Assembly: GCA_965208815.1 (NCBI GenBank)
Contig: OZ242357.1
Span: 1,302,001 to 1,366,000 of the forward strand
Reading direction: 5' to 3'
DNA from: Bin55 sp009840545
Lineage (GTDB): Bacteria > Pseudomonadota > Gammaproteobacteria > Pseudomonadales > Azotimanducaceae
Length of the DNA stretch: 64,000 bases
A program made the position numbers and the translations under genes. Shown here one piece after another: positions 9,021 through 18,204 of the stretch (the first letter of the stretch is position 1; every line of letters begins with the position of its first letter). The notes below the pieces were generated by a model. That model saw only the letters and a list, made by a program, of their open reading frames with translations, was not told where the DNA came from and ran no database searches.

Positions 9021-10964
9021 CTAAATGTGCTCTTTGACGAACTCCATAATTTGTTCGTAGAGTCGAGTCTTGCTTTCTGGGTCCCGAAACCCATGAGCTC
9101 CGTCAATTTCATCGACATTGACAAATTCAACCCCTCCACGTCTGAGGGCTGACACCATATTTCTGTGATGTCTAGGTGGTGCGAACCCATCCTTTCCGCC
9201 ATGTGACAGAAAAACGGGTGCCTTGAGCTTTTCGATATTGTTCGTTGGCGATGCAGCAGCCAAGGCTTCGGTGTCGCTACCGATCGCCGCATTGAGTAGC
9301 CACGGATCTATGGGCCACGCTGGAACTTGCCCATTCCAAAGAAGCGACAAGTCGTAGAGTCCTTGGTTTCCTATCGCGCATTTGAAGAGATCAGGCTCTT
9401 TGACAGCCGCGGTAAGCGCAACAAACGCACCATAGTGAGAACCGGCGATGCAAATCCTCTGGCCATCTATCGTTTCCTGGCCTGCTGCGTAACGAGTCGC
9501 AGTCAGAACATCCTCGATGATGGCTCCGGCCCACTCACCAAAGCCTGCTGTGGCAAATTCGACTCCTCTACCAGCACTACCTCTATAGTTCACTTGTACG
9601 ACAGCGTAGCCATTTAGTGCATATGCCTGAACTTCCGGATTGAAACCAAATTCGTCATAAATCGCATGCGGTCCAGCATGCGGTAAGACGATTAAAGGAG
9701 CAGCACCTTCTGAGTTCTTGGGGAAAGTTAGGTTTACGTACAGACTCAATCCATCGTGCGCCTTGACACGATGCGTCACCGTTTCCGACATTTCTGAAGG
9801 TAGCAAGCCTGGCTTCTTGGAAGCTACCATGTCAACTGCTTTTGATTTTGAATTAAATCGATAGTAAATCCCAGGATTAGCCATGCTGTCTGCTAGTAGC
9901 AACATCACCTCTCCGTCGCGGGACAATCCAGAAATCGATAACCTATGACCCGCAAAGGCATCCATTTGAGCGAGAGTTAGCCAATAACGGGCCGCTAACT
10001 CCTGCGAAGCCAATGAAACAAAGCTGGAAAATGGATCCATCAGCGTAACTCCCAGAACTTGGTCTCGCTCCGGAGTCCACACTACTCCATCTCTTCGAAT
10101 GTCAAACTCATTGCTTCCGTAAACTTTCTTGTACTCGTTTGCTGAAGGCGAGTAGAGGTAAAGGTTTGTCAAACCGTTCTCGTGATTGCCGAGGACGTAA
10201 AAGCTCTTGTTGTCACCAGCGAATCCGAGAAATGTAATCTCAGCTCCGAAGGTTCCTATTCCAGTTGCTTCAGAGATATTCGTCCATTCACTAGTGGCAT
10301 TCTCTCGGTAATGCATGACAGGAATACCGGCCCTTACTCCGTACGCAATCCGAGCGACGCCTTCATTTCCTACATATAGGTCTCCAAACGACAGCGGACC
10401 TTTTTGCCGATTTGTTCGTCGGCCTTTTTTCTTGGAGTAAATGTCCATTTCGATGATCGCTGGAGTGCTCTCATATATTTCGCGAAAATTTCGAAAGTCC
10501 TTTTCCTGCATCAACACAGTGCGTTTATTCCCGCTATTAAGGCTTCGAAATCTCAGTTGTTTCTCTGGCTCGTCTTGGCCTCTGTTGAATGGGTTCGAAT
10601 GCTGGGTTCCTTTGGTGTTCACTGAGTAAAAGTTGTTCGGCCACCAAGGAAACGGGGACGGTCCAACAATCATGTCAACTGTGTAGAAGACTCGTTCGTC
10701 GTTAGCCCACATTAGATCCATGATGCTCTCGCGAGCGCGCATATTTACCGATACTCGTGGAGAGATCATTTGGAGATTGCCGCTGTCCATGAACTGAAAC
10801 GCGTACGGCCCGACGCCGACGAGATGTTTACCGTCAGGCGACAACTGCATATCCTCTAACACAGGTTCAGCAAAAATGTCCTCAAGCGTAGCCGCTTGCG
10901 GACATACAACCATCACCGCAACAAAAGTGAAGCTAAGAACGCACGATAGAATTTTTGAATTCAT
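9021..10964 (-). CDS. Secreted S9-family (prolyl oligopeptidase-like) protein, altered nucleophile
   Basis: This 647-residue protein has a signal peptide (about residues 1-24), a propeller-like N-terminal region and an alpha/beta-hydrolase domain (about 390-647), the layout of S9C acylaminoacyl/dipeptidyl peptidases. In the hydrolase domain the Asp (GGKDGFAPP) and His (DGAHGFRDP) of the triad are present. The nucleophile elbow, normally G-x-S-Y-G-G-Y, reads GSHYGAF, so residue 510 is His where Ser is expected and Ser is one place earlier. The protein may be catalytically dead, or may use a shifted serine. A periplasmic location is inferred from the signal peptide. It stands alone between divergent neighbours. 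Confidence 0.85.
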   Translation of the reverse strand: MNSKILSCVLSFTFVAVMVVCPQAATLEDIFAEPVLEDMQLSPDGKHLVGVGPYAFQFMDSGNLQMISPRVSVNMRARESIMDLMWANDERVFYTVDMIVGPSPFPWWPNNFYSVNTKGTQHSNPFNRGQDEPEKQLRFRSLNSGNKRTVLMQEKDFRNFREIYESTPAIIEMDIYSKKKGRRTNRQKGPLSFGDLYVGNEGVARIAYGVRAGIPVMHYRENATSEWTNISEATGIGTFGAEITFLGFAGDNKSFYVLGNHENGLTNLYLYSPSANEYKKVYGSNEFDIRRDGVVWTPERDQVLGVTLMDPFSSFVSLASQELAARYWLTLAQMDAFAGHRLSISGLSRDGEVMLLLADSMANPGIYYRFNSKSKAVDMVASKKPGLLPSEMSETVTHRVKAHDGLSLYVNLTFPKNSEGAAPLIVLPHAGPHAIYDEFGFNPEVQAYALNGYAVVQVNYRGSAGRGVEFATAGFGEWAGAIIEDVLTATRYAAGQETIDGQRICIAGSHYGAFVALTAAVKEPDLFKCAIGNQGLYDLSLLWNGQVPAWPIDPWLLNAAIGSDTEALAAASPTNNIEKLKAPVFLSHGGKDGFAPPRHHRNMVSALRRGGVEFVNVDEIDGAHGFRDPESKTRLYEQIMEFVKEHI

Positions 10965-11175
10965 CAGAACTCCTCGGTCGATCGTGCCTCAACGATGGAG
11001 ATACTGCAGAGACAAACGTCGCGCAAACATACTCAACGTTGCAGGCTGTGTTCAACCGTTATTATCAAACCCTGCCTTAATCTATATTCTTTGGAGTGGA
11101 TTTGTCAAACTCGCTTTCTATCTTTCAAGTGCCAGCTGAGCTCTCAGATAGTGTGTGTACGCAGTTGATTTGAGC

Positions 11176-11889
11176 ATGATTGCACTCCAAGCTATCGATG
11201 TCAGTAAGAGCTTTGACAACGTCGACGCGCTCAACAATGTCAGTCTGCAGGTAGACAATGGCGATGTCCTCGGGCTGCTGGGTCCCAACGGCGCGGGCAA
11301 GACTACACTCATAAACGTCTTTCTTGGACTCGTCAAACCAGACACGGGCCGAGTTCTCGTACTCGGCAAGAACCCCATCGAGGATCCCCGCAACGTCCGT
11401 AACGACATTTCGTATGTTCCAGAATTAGTAGCTCTCTATCCGGAACTTACAGCACTACAGAATCTGGAGTTCTTCAATTCGTTCAACGAAGATCCTTGCA
11501 GCAATGACGAACTCAAGCAGTGCTTGTTTGACGTTCGACTCAATGAGAAATTTCACCGCAGCAAGACCAAGACTCTCTCCAAGGGAATGTGCCAAAAAGT
11601 GGGATTGGCAATTGCTCTTGCAAAGAACGCACGGGTAATCTTTATGGACGAGCCATGGACTGGGCTCGACCCCGAATCCGCCAGTGAGTTTAGTGATCAG
11701 ATTCGAACTACTCGAAATCGTGGTGCGACCATCTTGCTTGCAACTCACGATCTCTTTCACTTGAGCGGGCTTGCTAGCCACATCGGATTGCTTCGAAATG
11801 GACGACTATTGAATCTCGTTTCGTCACACGAGTTAGATGCGAAAGAAATAGAGCAACTGTACTTAGATCACATGCGCCAAAGCGACTGA
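11176..11889 (+). CDS. ABC transporter ATP-binding protein (ABC-2 type)
   Basis: This cytoplasmic ATPase of about 237 residues has Walker A GPNGAGKTT, signature LSKGMCQKVG, Walker B VIFMDEPWTGLD and the switch His in LATHDLFH. It heads a three-gene unit with the two DUF3526 permeases that follow after 23 bases. An in-frame GTG lies 21 bases upstream at 11155, but the ATG at 11176 begins MIALQAIDVSKSF, the usual N-terminus of such ATPases. Similar ATPase-plus-two-permease sets are common in Bacteroidetes and marine gammaproteobacteria. The cargo is unknown. Confidence 0.88.
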   Translation: MIALQAIDVSKSFDNVDALNNVSLQVDNGDVLGLLGPNGAGKTTLINVFLGLVKPDTGRVLVLGKNPIEDPRNVRNDISYVPELVALYPELTALQNLEFFNSFNEDPCSNDELKQCLFDVRLNEKFHRSKTKTLSKGMCQKVGLAIALAKNARVIFMDEPWTGLDPESASEFSDQIRTTRNRGATILLATHDLFHLSGLASHIGLLRNGRLLNLVSSHELDAKEIEQLYLDHMRQSD

Positions 11890-11912
11890 GTTCAATTCAG
11901 GAAGGTAATGTC

Positions 11913-13331
11913 TTGATTTTGGCAATACTCCGCAAAGAACTCCATGAACTTCTAGCAGATCGAAAGTTCTGGATACTTTTCGCCGTAGCTTTCTTGCTCA
12001 CAGTAATTGCAGCAATGGAAGGCTGGCAACGACTGGCGCAAGACGCCTCTCTTCGAAGCGAAGCATCCCGCATCGAACGCGAGACTTGGCTCAATCAAGG
12101 TGAGGCAAATCCACACGATGCAGCTCACTTCGGTCGTTACGCATTACGAGAAATTCCCGCATTGAGCGCTTTTGATCCAGGAATTCTCGATTATTCGGGC
12201 GCTTCCGTTTGGCTGGAGGCACACTTTCAAAATCCAGCATCGAATCGTCGTGCGGAGAATCGGATAGATTCCTACCCACTTGCAAGCGTTACACCAGCGT
12301 GGCTACTTTCTGTGATTGTTCCTCTGGTTCTAGTGATCCTGTTGTTTGGAACAGTTGTTGCAGAACGCGAAAGAGGAACACTGCGTTTCTTGTGGGTTCA
12401 AAACGCGCGCCCGGTTCAATTGATCTTGGGAAAGTTCTCTTCAGCGTTGATTATTGCCGCTCTCCTAGCAGCGCTTTTCGTCTCGCTGAGTTGCATGCCC
12501 ATCGTGTTTCACCAGGATGTGACAATTGATTGGTTGAGTGTGCTCGCTCTAGCTGTCTGTTACTTCATCGCATACGTCTGCATCTGCGGCGTAGTCACTC
12601 TGATTTCGAGCGTCGTACGCACGTCCCACACGGCATTTTGGATCGCCGCCCTATTTTGGGTCACGACAGTCTTCGGTCCATTGCTTGTCGCGCAAGCCGC
12701 AAAAGAACTGCATCCTGTTCCACGGGACCGGGATTTTGGCGCTGCCATACAACAAGAAGCACAAGCTCCGTTTTGGTTAGGCGCAGCACAATACGAAGAA
12801 GTTGCCATTTACGAGGCCGAGGTCATGACTCGACATCGTGCTTTGGACGCAACGGCACTAGGACTCAATCGAGACGCCCTTGTACTGCAGGCTCACGAGC
12901 GATTTGCTAACCGCGTCTACGACAGGCTGTATGGGGAACTGTACAACACCCATGTTCAGCAAGAGTCTGTCTTACGGAGTGCTTCGCTCTTCTCTCCAAT
13001 CTTCGCTCTGCAAAGAATTTCGCGTGGAATCGCTCGAACCGACACAAGTGCGCAAATCCACTTTGCCGAGAGTGCGGAACAGCATCGGAGAGACATCATC
13101 GAGCAACTGAACGAAGACATGATGTACAACGCTGGAGAGGAGTCGTTTCGCTATGTAGCTGATCGAGATCTATGGCAGACCGTTGATGACTTTGAGTATG
13201 AGTCGCCCCCGTTGAACGAAGTCCTAAGACGTTACCGGCTAGAGTTAACGTCGCTCGTGCTATGGACGTTGCTGAGCTTTATTCTTGCAGCAGTCACACT
13301 GCAACTACGATCCAGAGCCGAAGTCAAGTGA
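11913..13331 (+). CDS. ABC-2 permease with DUF3526 domain (first copy)
   Basis: This 472-residue membrane protein has one N-terminal helix (about residues 18-36), a large loop of about 100 residues, a cluster of five helices (about 130-275), another large soluble region and a final helix near 450-467. The loop motif AAHFGRYALREIPALSAFDP with SVWLEAH is typical of the DUF3526 permease family. It starts with TTG after a plausible AGGAAGG-like site. Its stop codon overlaps the GTG start of the next permease. With the upstream ATPase it should form an inner-membrane ABC-2 transporter. The direction and substrate of transport are unknown. Confidence 0.85.
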   Translation: MILAILRKELHELLADRKFWILFAVAFLLTVIAAMEGWQRLAQDASLRSEASRIERETWLNQGEANPHDAAHFGRYALREIPALSAFDPGILDYSGASVWLEAHFQNPASNRRAENRIDSYPLASVTPAWLLSVIVPLVLVILLFGTVVAERERGTLRFLWVQNARPVQLILGKFSSALIIAALLAALFVSLSCMPIVFHQDVTIDWLSVLALAVCYFIAYVCICGVVTLISSVVRTSHTAFWIAALFWVTTVFGPLLVAQAAKELHPVPRDRDFGAAIQQEAQAPFWLGAAQYEEVAIYEAEVMTRHRALDATALGLNRDALVLQAHERFANRVYDRLYGELYNTHVQQESVLRSASLFSPIFALQRISRGIARTDTSAQIHFAESAEQHRRDIIEQLNEDMMYNAGEESFRYVADRDLWQTVDDFEYESPPLNEVLRRYRLELTSLVLWTLLSFILAAVTLQLRSRAEVK

Positions 13332-14731
13332 AGTCAGTTTTGCGACGCATGGTTGTCTATGTAGCGAGCTTTAGCGTAGGTCAACTCTTGGTGTTCGGGG
13401 CGTTTGCCTTGCTAGTTTGTTTTGCTGTGATAGGTGGTGTGCGGTGGAAAACCGGCGTTCTAGAGGAACAAGCGCAACCTTCCCAGGAGATCGCCGAGTC
13501 ACGGGCTGCCTGGTTCGAATCGCTCGAACTATCTGCAACAGGAACCTCAGTGTCTCCAGCACTGGCCCACCCAATGAACTTACCGGTTCTCGTTCTCAAA
13601 CCTCCAGGTCCCTTGGGTCAATTCTCACACCGACGGGAGGACCTGCACCCATCTGCAGGAGTTGTCAACGGGTTCAGCAATGAAGCTTTGATTTTTCGTC
13701 GTTACGAACTCGAAAGCCCGGTATCACTCTTACATGGAGGACTCGATCTCTTGCTCGTGGTACTCGTTGTGATGCCACTTGCGCTTTGCCTACTAAATTA
13801 CAACCATCTTGCTACTGAACGGGAGCAAGGCAGATTAAGTGTGTTGGTGATTCAAGGTGCTCGACCTGCAGCGATCTTGTTTTCTCGAACGCTTCAGTGC
13901 TCAATTCCCTTGCTTGTTATTCTCGTTCTTTCCAGTGTTGTCGGAACAGTCATATCTGGTCCCACTGACCTTTCGACATTGGTTCGATTCATTCTTTGGT
14001 GCACTGTTATCTTTGCGTACTGGTGTTTCTGGGTGGCAGTCTGCTCTTTAGTCGCAACGAAATGCGCAAGTTCGATCAATGCTGCACTGGCCTCGGTATC
14101 CGTGTGGATTCTTATTGTGGTGATACTTCCATCGGGTCTCCAATTTGGCATGGATAGATTCACAGAGTCAGCTTCGAAAGTACACCTCCTAGCTTTGGCA
14201 CGTTCTGCCGAAGCAGACGCGCTAGGTTCGGTCGACCAGAGAGCCGAAGCACTCATGGCACAACACAGTACAGAGATTTCGCATTTGAAAATCGAAGCCC
14301 CCACCTACTATCGCTCGGCATATGTGGCCAATGCGAGCATCAACGATAGAGTTGGAGGTTTGCTTGACGCCCACGCACAGAAAGTCAAAACCAACCACCT
14401 AAGGCTGGACATAGTTCAAGCCTTCAGCCCAGCCACTGCAGCATTTCGTGCTTTACAAGAGTCTTCAGGAGCTGGATACTTGCGTGCTTCCAACTTTGAA
14501 CACCAAGCTCGTTCGTTCTTTCGCCATTACTTTGAACTCGTTGGTGTTGCAACACTCCAAGGCCGACGCCTCACATTGGATGAGGCAGAAGAGATCGGAA
14601 CATTCAACTACAGAGAATCAGTAGTCACTTCCACCGTCCTCAGTGCGATTGCAGTACTTCTTGTCTTGTCTGCGCTACTTCTCTTCCATGCTAATGCGGC
14701 AGCGAGGAAACTGGAAGTCTCGCACCTCTAG
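13328..14731 (+). CDS. ABC-2 permease with DUF3526 domain (second copy)
   Basis: This is the second permease of the unit, about 467 residues, with the same layout as its neighbour: an N-terminal helix, a long extracytoplasmic loop ending in a FRRYELESPVSLLHGG motif, about five central helices and a last helix near the C-terminus. The GTG at 13328 overlaps the TGA of the first permease (GTGA). ATG at 13349 is an alternative. Upstream in-frame codons exist but lie inside the preceding gene. The two permeases are diverged paralogues that probably heterodimerise. The gene ends only 22 bases before the convergent ureohydrolase gene. Confidence 0.85.
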   Translation: MKSVLRRMVVYVASFSVGQLLVFGAFALLVCFAVIGGVRWKTGVLEEQAQPSQEIAESRAAWFESLELSATGTSVSPALAHPMNLPVLVLKPPGPLGQFSHRREDLHPSAGVVNGFSNEALIFRRYELESPVSLLHGGLDLLLVVLVVMPLALCLLNYNHLATEREQGRLSVLVIQGARPAAILFSRTLQCSIPLLVILVLSSVVGTVISGPTDLSTLVRFILWCTVIFAYWCFWVAVCSLVATKCASSINAALASVSVWILIVVILPSGLQFGMDRFTESASKVHLLALARSAEADALGSVDQRAEALMAQHSTEISHLKIEAPTYYRSAYVANASINDRVGGLLDAHAQKVKTNHLRLDIVQAFSPATAAFRALQESSGAGYLRASNFEHQARSFFRHYFELVGVATLQGRRLTLDEAEEIGTFNYRESVVTSTVLSAIAVLLVLSALLLFHANAAARKLEVSHL

Positions 14732-14753
14732 TCGTTGTGTCGAGCCCTTGTGC

Positions 14754-15716
14754 TTAGTCTCTTGGACTATGTTCCACTCTCGGATGCACACAAATCATCT
14801 CAAAAGCCAGATTTGCGGCGAGTAACGAAGTATTTCCAGTTGTGTCGAATGGAGGCGAGACTTCCACGATGTCTCCCCCAATGACGTTTAGGCCTGTGCA
14901 ACCGCGAATTATCTCGAGCGCTTGTGCTGTCGTGAGACCTCCAGGTTCTGGAGTCCCAGTACCTGGGGCACAGGAAGGATCGAGCCCATCGATGTCTAAA
15001 CTGACATAAACCGGTGTGTCGCCGACTCGTTCTCTAACTTCGTCCATTAGATGGTTCAGGGACCGATTCCAACACTCTTCTGCTTGCACAACATGAAAGC
15101 CTTGAGTACGAGCCCAATCGAAGTCAAGCGGGCTATAGCCAGTACCTCGCAATCCAATTTGGGTGACCTTCGTGCAGTCAAGTAGAGCTTCTTCAACTGC
15201 ACGTCGAAATGGCGTGCCGTGTGTGAACTGTTCTCCGAACATGGCGTCGTTGCAATCGGCATGAGCGTCCACATGGACCAAGGCAACGGGGCCAAATCGC
15301 TCCTTGGCGGCGCGTAATATGGGGAGAACAATTGAATGGTCTCCACCTAACGTAACAGGACAGCAATCGTTGGTAAATATTTGTTTGTAAAAGGTTTTAA
15401 TTATTGTTAGACTCTTGTCGATGCTGTATGTGTTTATCGGAACGTCTCCGAAATCAGCAATCTGAATTGAGTCAAACGGCATCGCACGCGTAGCCATGTT
15501 GTAGGGCCGCAGCAACCTTGACTCATCTCGTATTTCGCGAGGAGCAAGCCGAGCACCAGGCCGATTCGACGTTGCGATGTCAAATGGAACGCCCACAATC
15601 GCGACATCTGTATTCTCGAAAGTCGTTCCGACTGGAAGACGCATAAAAGTTGCGGGGCCGCCAAACCGCGGCATTTCATTACCAGAAAGTGGCTGATTAA
15701 GAGAGTCTTTGTTCAT
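14754..15716 (-). CDS. Arginase/agmatinase-family ureohydrolase
   Basis: This 320-residue cytoplasmic enzyme has the full set of binuclear manganese ligands of the ureohydrolase fold: GGDHS, DAHAD and DIDGLD. The HGTPFRRAVEE and GLRGTGYSPLDFDW segments place it in the branch that includes human AGMAT-like agmatinases and bacterial guanidinobutyrase and guanidinopropionase, rather than E. coli SpeB. It should hydrolyse a guanidino compound to urea and an amine. The exact substrate (agmatine, guanidinobutyrate, or even free guanidine, for which enzymes of this branch are known) is not decided by the visible motifs. It is monocistronic and convergent with the permease gene. I looked for a guanidine riboswitch upstream and saw none. 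Confidence 0.85.
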   Translation of the reverse strand: MNKDSLNQPLSGNEMPRFGGPATFMRLPVGTTFENTDVAIVGVPFDIATSNRPGARLAPREIRDESRLLRPYNMATRAMPFDSIQIADFGDVPINTYSIDKSLTIIKTFYKQIFTNDCCPVTLGGDHSIVLPILRAAKERFGPVALVHVDAHADCNDAMFGEQFTHGTPFRRAVEEALLDCTKVTQIGLRGTGYSPLDFDWARTQGFHVVQAEECWNRSLNHLMDEVRERVGDTPVYVSLDIDGLDPSCAPGTGTPEPGGLTTAQALEIIRGCTGLNVIGGDIVEVSPPFDTTGNTSLLAANLAFEMICVHPRVEHSPRD

Positions 15717-15964
15717 TTCAATTCAGGTCTACTTTGTGCGCTATGCCAGCTGTCTCTTTAATATGGTTCCGTAGCGAGTCAATCCTGATCAAGTCTCTTC
15801 CTTCTGATTGAGCGCAACAAACCTGACCATTGTGGTACTCGAGAGTAAGTAATCGAAATCACAACTCCTTGTAGCATAGAATTGACAGTTCCTACGACAG
15901 CTTTCATCAAGCTGGGCGTATAAGGGACATCGTATCACTCACTCTTGGGAGCACAACCGTGCAA

Positions 15965-17074
15965 ATGTTAGAAAGACTCGCGACTCTCATTGCGCTGACT
16001 GCTTGCTTGTCAGCAGTTAGTGCCTTTGCTGAAAACGACATTCGGAAAGTCTCGCAAGAGTCGTTCGATAGACTGGACCAAAATGACGACAACCAAGTTT
16101 CTCGAGACGAATTCGTGGGTACGTTCATCAGACTACAGGAACTGGAAGCTGCAATGAACGAGAGTGAAGAATCAGCAAGACGCCTTGTGGAGCTGGAATC
16201 GGGACTTAGGCAACGATTTGGACGAATGGATTCGGACGAAGACGGACAATTATCCCAGGTGGAGTTTGTGAGTGTAATGGCATCGGAAGATGGCTCTGAC
16301 CAAGCCCAGCAAGAAGGGGTATTTTTGAGACTCGATCAAGATCAAGATGGAACCATGAGTTATGAGGAGTTCGGAAACGCAATGAAACGACGACTCTCGT
16401 CCTCAAGAGATGAAGAACGTCGGTTGGAAGAAGGATTCAGACAACGGTTTGTTCGTATGGATTCCGATGAGAATGGTTCCGTGTCGCAAATGGAATACGT
16501 GAGCGCTCATACAGCGAAAGATGCTTCGAACCAAGACCAGCAGGAAGGCGTATTCTCGAGGCTCGACCGTGATCAGAACGGAGCAATGAGCTTCGATGAG
16601 TTTAACAGTGCGATGAAACGAAGACTCTCCGCTCGAACTGCCGCAAGTGACAATGACCGTGCCGCTTCAAGTTCAGTGAAATCCGCAGCAAGACTCGAAG
16701 AAGGGATCGCACGGAGATTTGACCATATGGATACTGATCGAGACTCGGTGCTGACCATAGAGGAGTACCTAAATTCCGCACGACCGTCCAGAGAAGCCCC
16801 AACTCCGGAAGCTTCGCAATCAGAATTCGACAGAATGGACTTAGACGACAACGAATCGATTAGCCAAGACGAGTACATTTCGGCCATGAAGAGACGACTG
16901 AGCCGTAGAGTCGCATCGTTGGATCAAATTGAATCAGAAGGTGAACGCCAAGAAGCCATTGACAAATTGCAGCAAGGGCTCTCCGCTAGATTTGAACGAA
17001 TGGATTCAGATGACGACGGACAAGTGACTCGATCTGAAATGGAAGATGCCCAACGACAAACCAGAGCTGAGTAG
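15965..17074 (+). CDS. Secreted protein with eight EF-hand loops
   Basis: This protein of about 369 residues has a signal peptide (cut expected after SAFA) and is otherwise built almost wholly of EF-hand calcium loops separated by charged, probably coiled helices. Eight loops are visible: DQNDDNQVSRDE, DSDEDGQLSQVE, DQDQDGTMSYEE, DSDENGSVSQME, DRDQNGAMSFDE, DTDRDSVLTIEE, DLDDNESISQDE and DSDDDGQVTRSE. They alternate with repeats such as MKRRLS, which points to internal duplication. The ATG at 15965 is preferred over a GTG six bases upstream. It is probably a periplasmic or exported calcium-binding protein; the partner is unknown. A decayed paralogue follows directly downstream. Confidence 0.85.
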   Translation: MLERLATLIALTACLSAVSAFAENDIRKVSQESFDRLDQNDDNQVSRDEFVGTFIRLQELEAAMNESEESARRLVELESGLRQRFGRMDSDEDGQLSQVEFVSVMASEDGSDQAQQEGVFLRLDQDQDGTMSYEEFGNAMKRRLSSSRDEERRLEEGFRQRFVRMDSDENGSVSQMEYVSAHTAKDASNQDQQEGVFSRLDRDQNGAMSFDEFNSAMKRRLSARTAASDNDRAASSSVKSAARLEEGIARRFDHMDTDRDSVLTIEEYLNSARPSREAPTPEASQSEFDRMDLDDNESISQDEYISAMKRRLSRRVASLDQIESEGERQEAIDKLQQGLSARFERMDSDDDGQVTRSEMEDAQRQTRAE

Positions 17075-17167
17075 GCAAGTTGGAGCAGCCGCTTGGAGTA
17101 GTTGTTAATCTGAGATCGAATTCTGTATTAAATTGCCGTGTAGGGTACCGGATAACCCCTCACCCGT

Positions 17168-18152
17168 TTGAGCTCACCCTTGTCAGCACTTGGAAAACTG
17201 GTTGCTCTCGTGGCTCTCCTATCGTGTGTACACGCAGTGTCTCACACGGTTTACCGGGGAATACATATGGTTCCGACAGCGGAAGGATTTAATCTCCCAG
17301 ACAGCGACAACGACAGAGAGGTCTCGCGTTACGAGTATGTAGAACCTTTCCTAAGGAAAGCCGAGTTGTGTCTGAGAATCGAAGCTTCGATGGAGTTGGG
17401 ATGGCATGTCCTTGACCGGTATGAAGGTTACAAGAATGGAATTAAGAAAAAGCGTTTTGCTAAGTCGCGCTTTTGAAGGTGGGAATCCAACAGAGATAAT
17501 GTATTGTCCCCCGAAGAATTCAACAATTTTCTTGATTCGGAAGACTCTGACAGTGAATTCGACCAGGAAGGCTTATTCCCCGAATTAGATCAAGATCGTG
17601 TCGGAACGCTGATCTACGGAGAATTTGAAGAGGAGATGGACCGACAATATGCCCTGCGATTTTCCTCAAGAAATAATCAGGTCACTGACTCACCCGCCGA
17701 CGAAGCTGTAAACGAAGATGTCGCACTTTCAAAATTAGAAACCATCAAAATCAGCAGTCACGACTTGGCCCGGGAACAGAAGAGGATTGAGCATCGGTTC
17801 GAGTCTACCGACACGAGTGGTGATCTCGTGTTGGCTGTCGATAAATTCTCGAACTGGCCAGAGAATGTCTGAAATTCAATCTCAAGTTAGGAACGCGTCC
17901 TTTGAGACGTTAGACCTCAATGGCGACGATGCTATAAGCCAGGAAGAATTCAATGCGGGTGTGAAGGCTCAACTACATGAGCGAGTCGCTGCGAATGACA
18001 AGATGGAATCGGAGACTGAGCGTCGGGAAGCTCAGAGTGCAATGGAGCAACGACTTGTCAGAAGCTTTGAGAACCCAGATTTAGATGACGATGGAGAAGT
18101 GACCCAGACCGAAATGGAAGAGTTTCAAGATCAAATAGTGGTCACACTTTAG
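17168..18152 (+). pseudogene. Decayed EF-hand protein, tandem paralogue
   Basis: This is a broken copy of the preceding EF-hand gene. A TTG start gives a signal-peptide-like N-terminus and a first loop (DSDNDREVSRYE). An in-frame TGA at 17474-17476 is followed without frame change by a clear second loop (ESNRDNVLSPEE), then DQDRVGTLIYGE. A frameshift at about 17840-17880 moves the reading to another frame that continues with DLNGDDAISQEE and DLDDDGEVTQTE to the end at 18152. Several loops have lost key acidic residues (VG, SG), as expected for decay. One stop plus one frameshift argues against a sequencing slip alone, though raw-read errors cannot be excluded. Confidence 0.75.
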
Positions 18153-18204
18153 CGCAGCTTTAGTGAATAACCGCAGAAACTTGCGAATCCTACTTCCAAT
18201 TAGA

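Noticed and set aside
11118..11408. 96-codon minus-strand frame over the ABC ATPase start
   Set aside because: Serine/leucine-rich antisense shadow of the ATPase gene.
15717..15964. Possible guanidine riboswitch upstream of the ureohydrolase
   Set aside because: Read on the minus strand, I found none of the conserved segments of the guanidine-I, -II or -III classes that I know.
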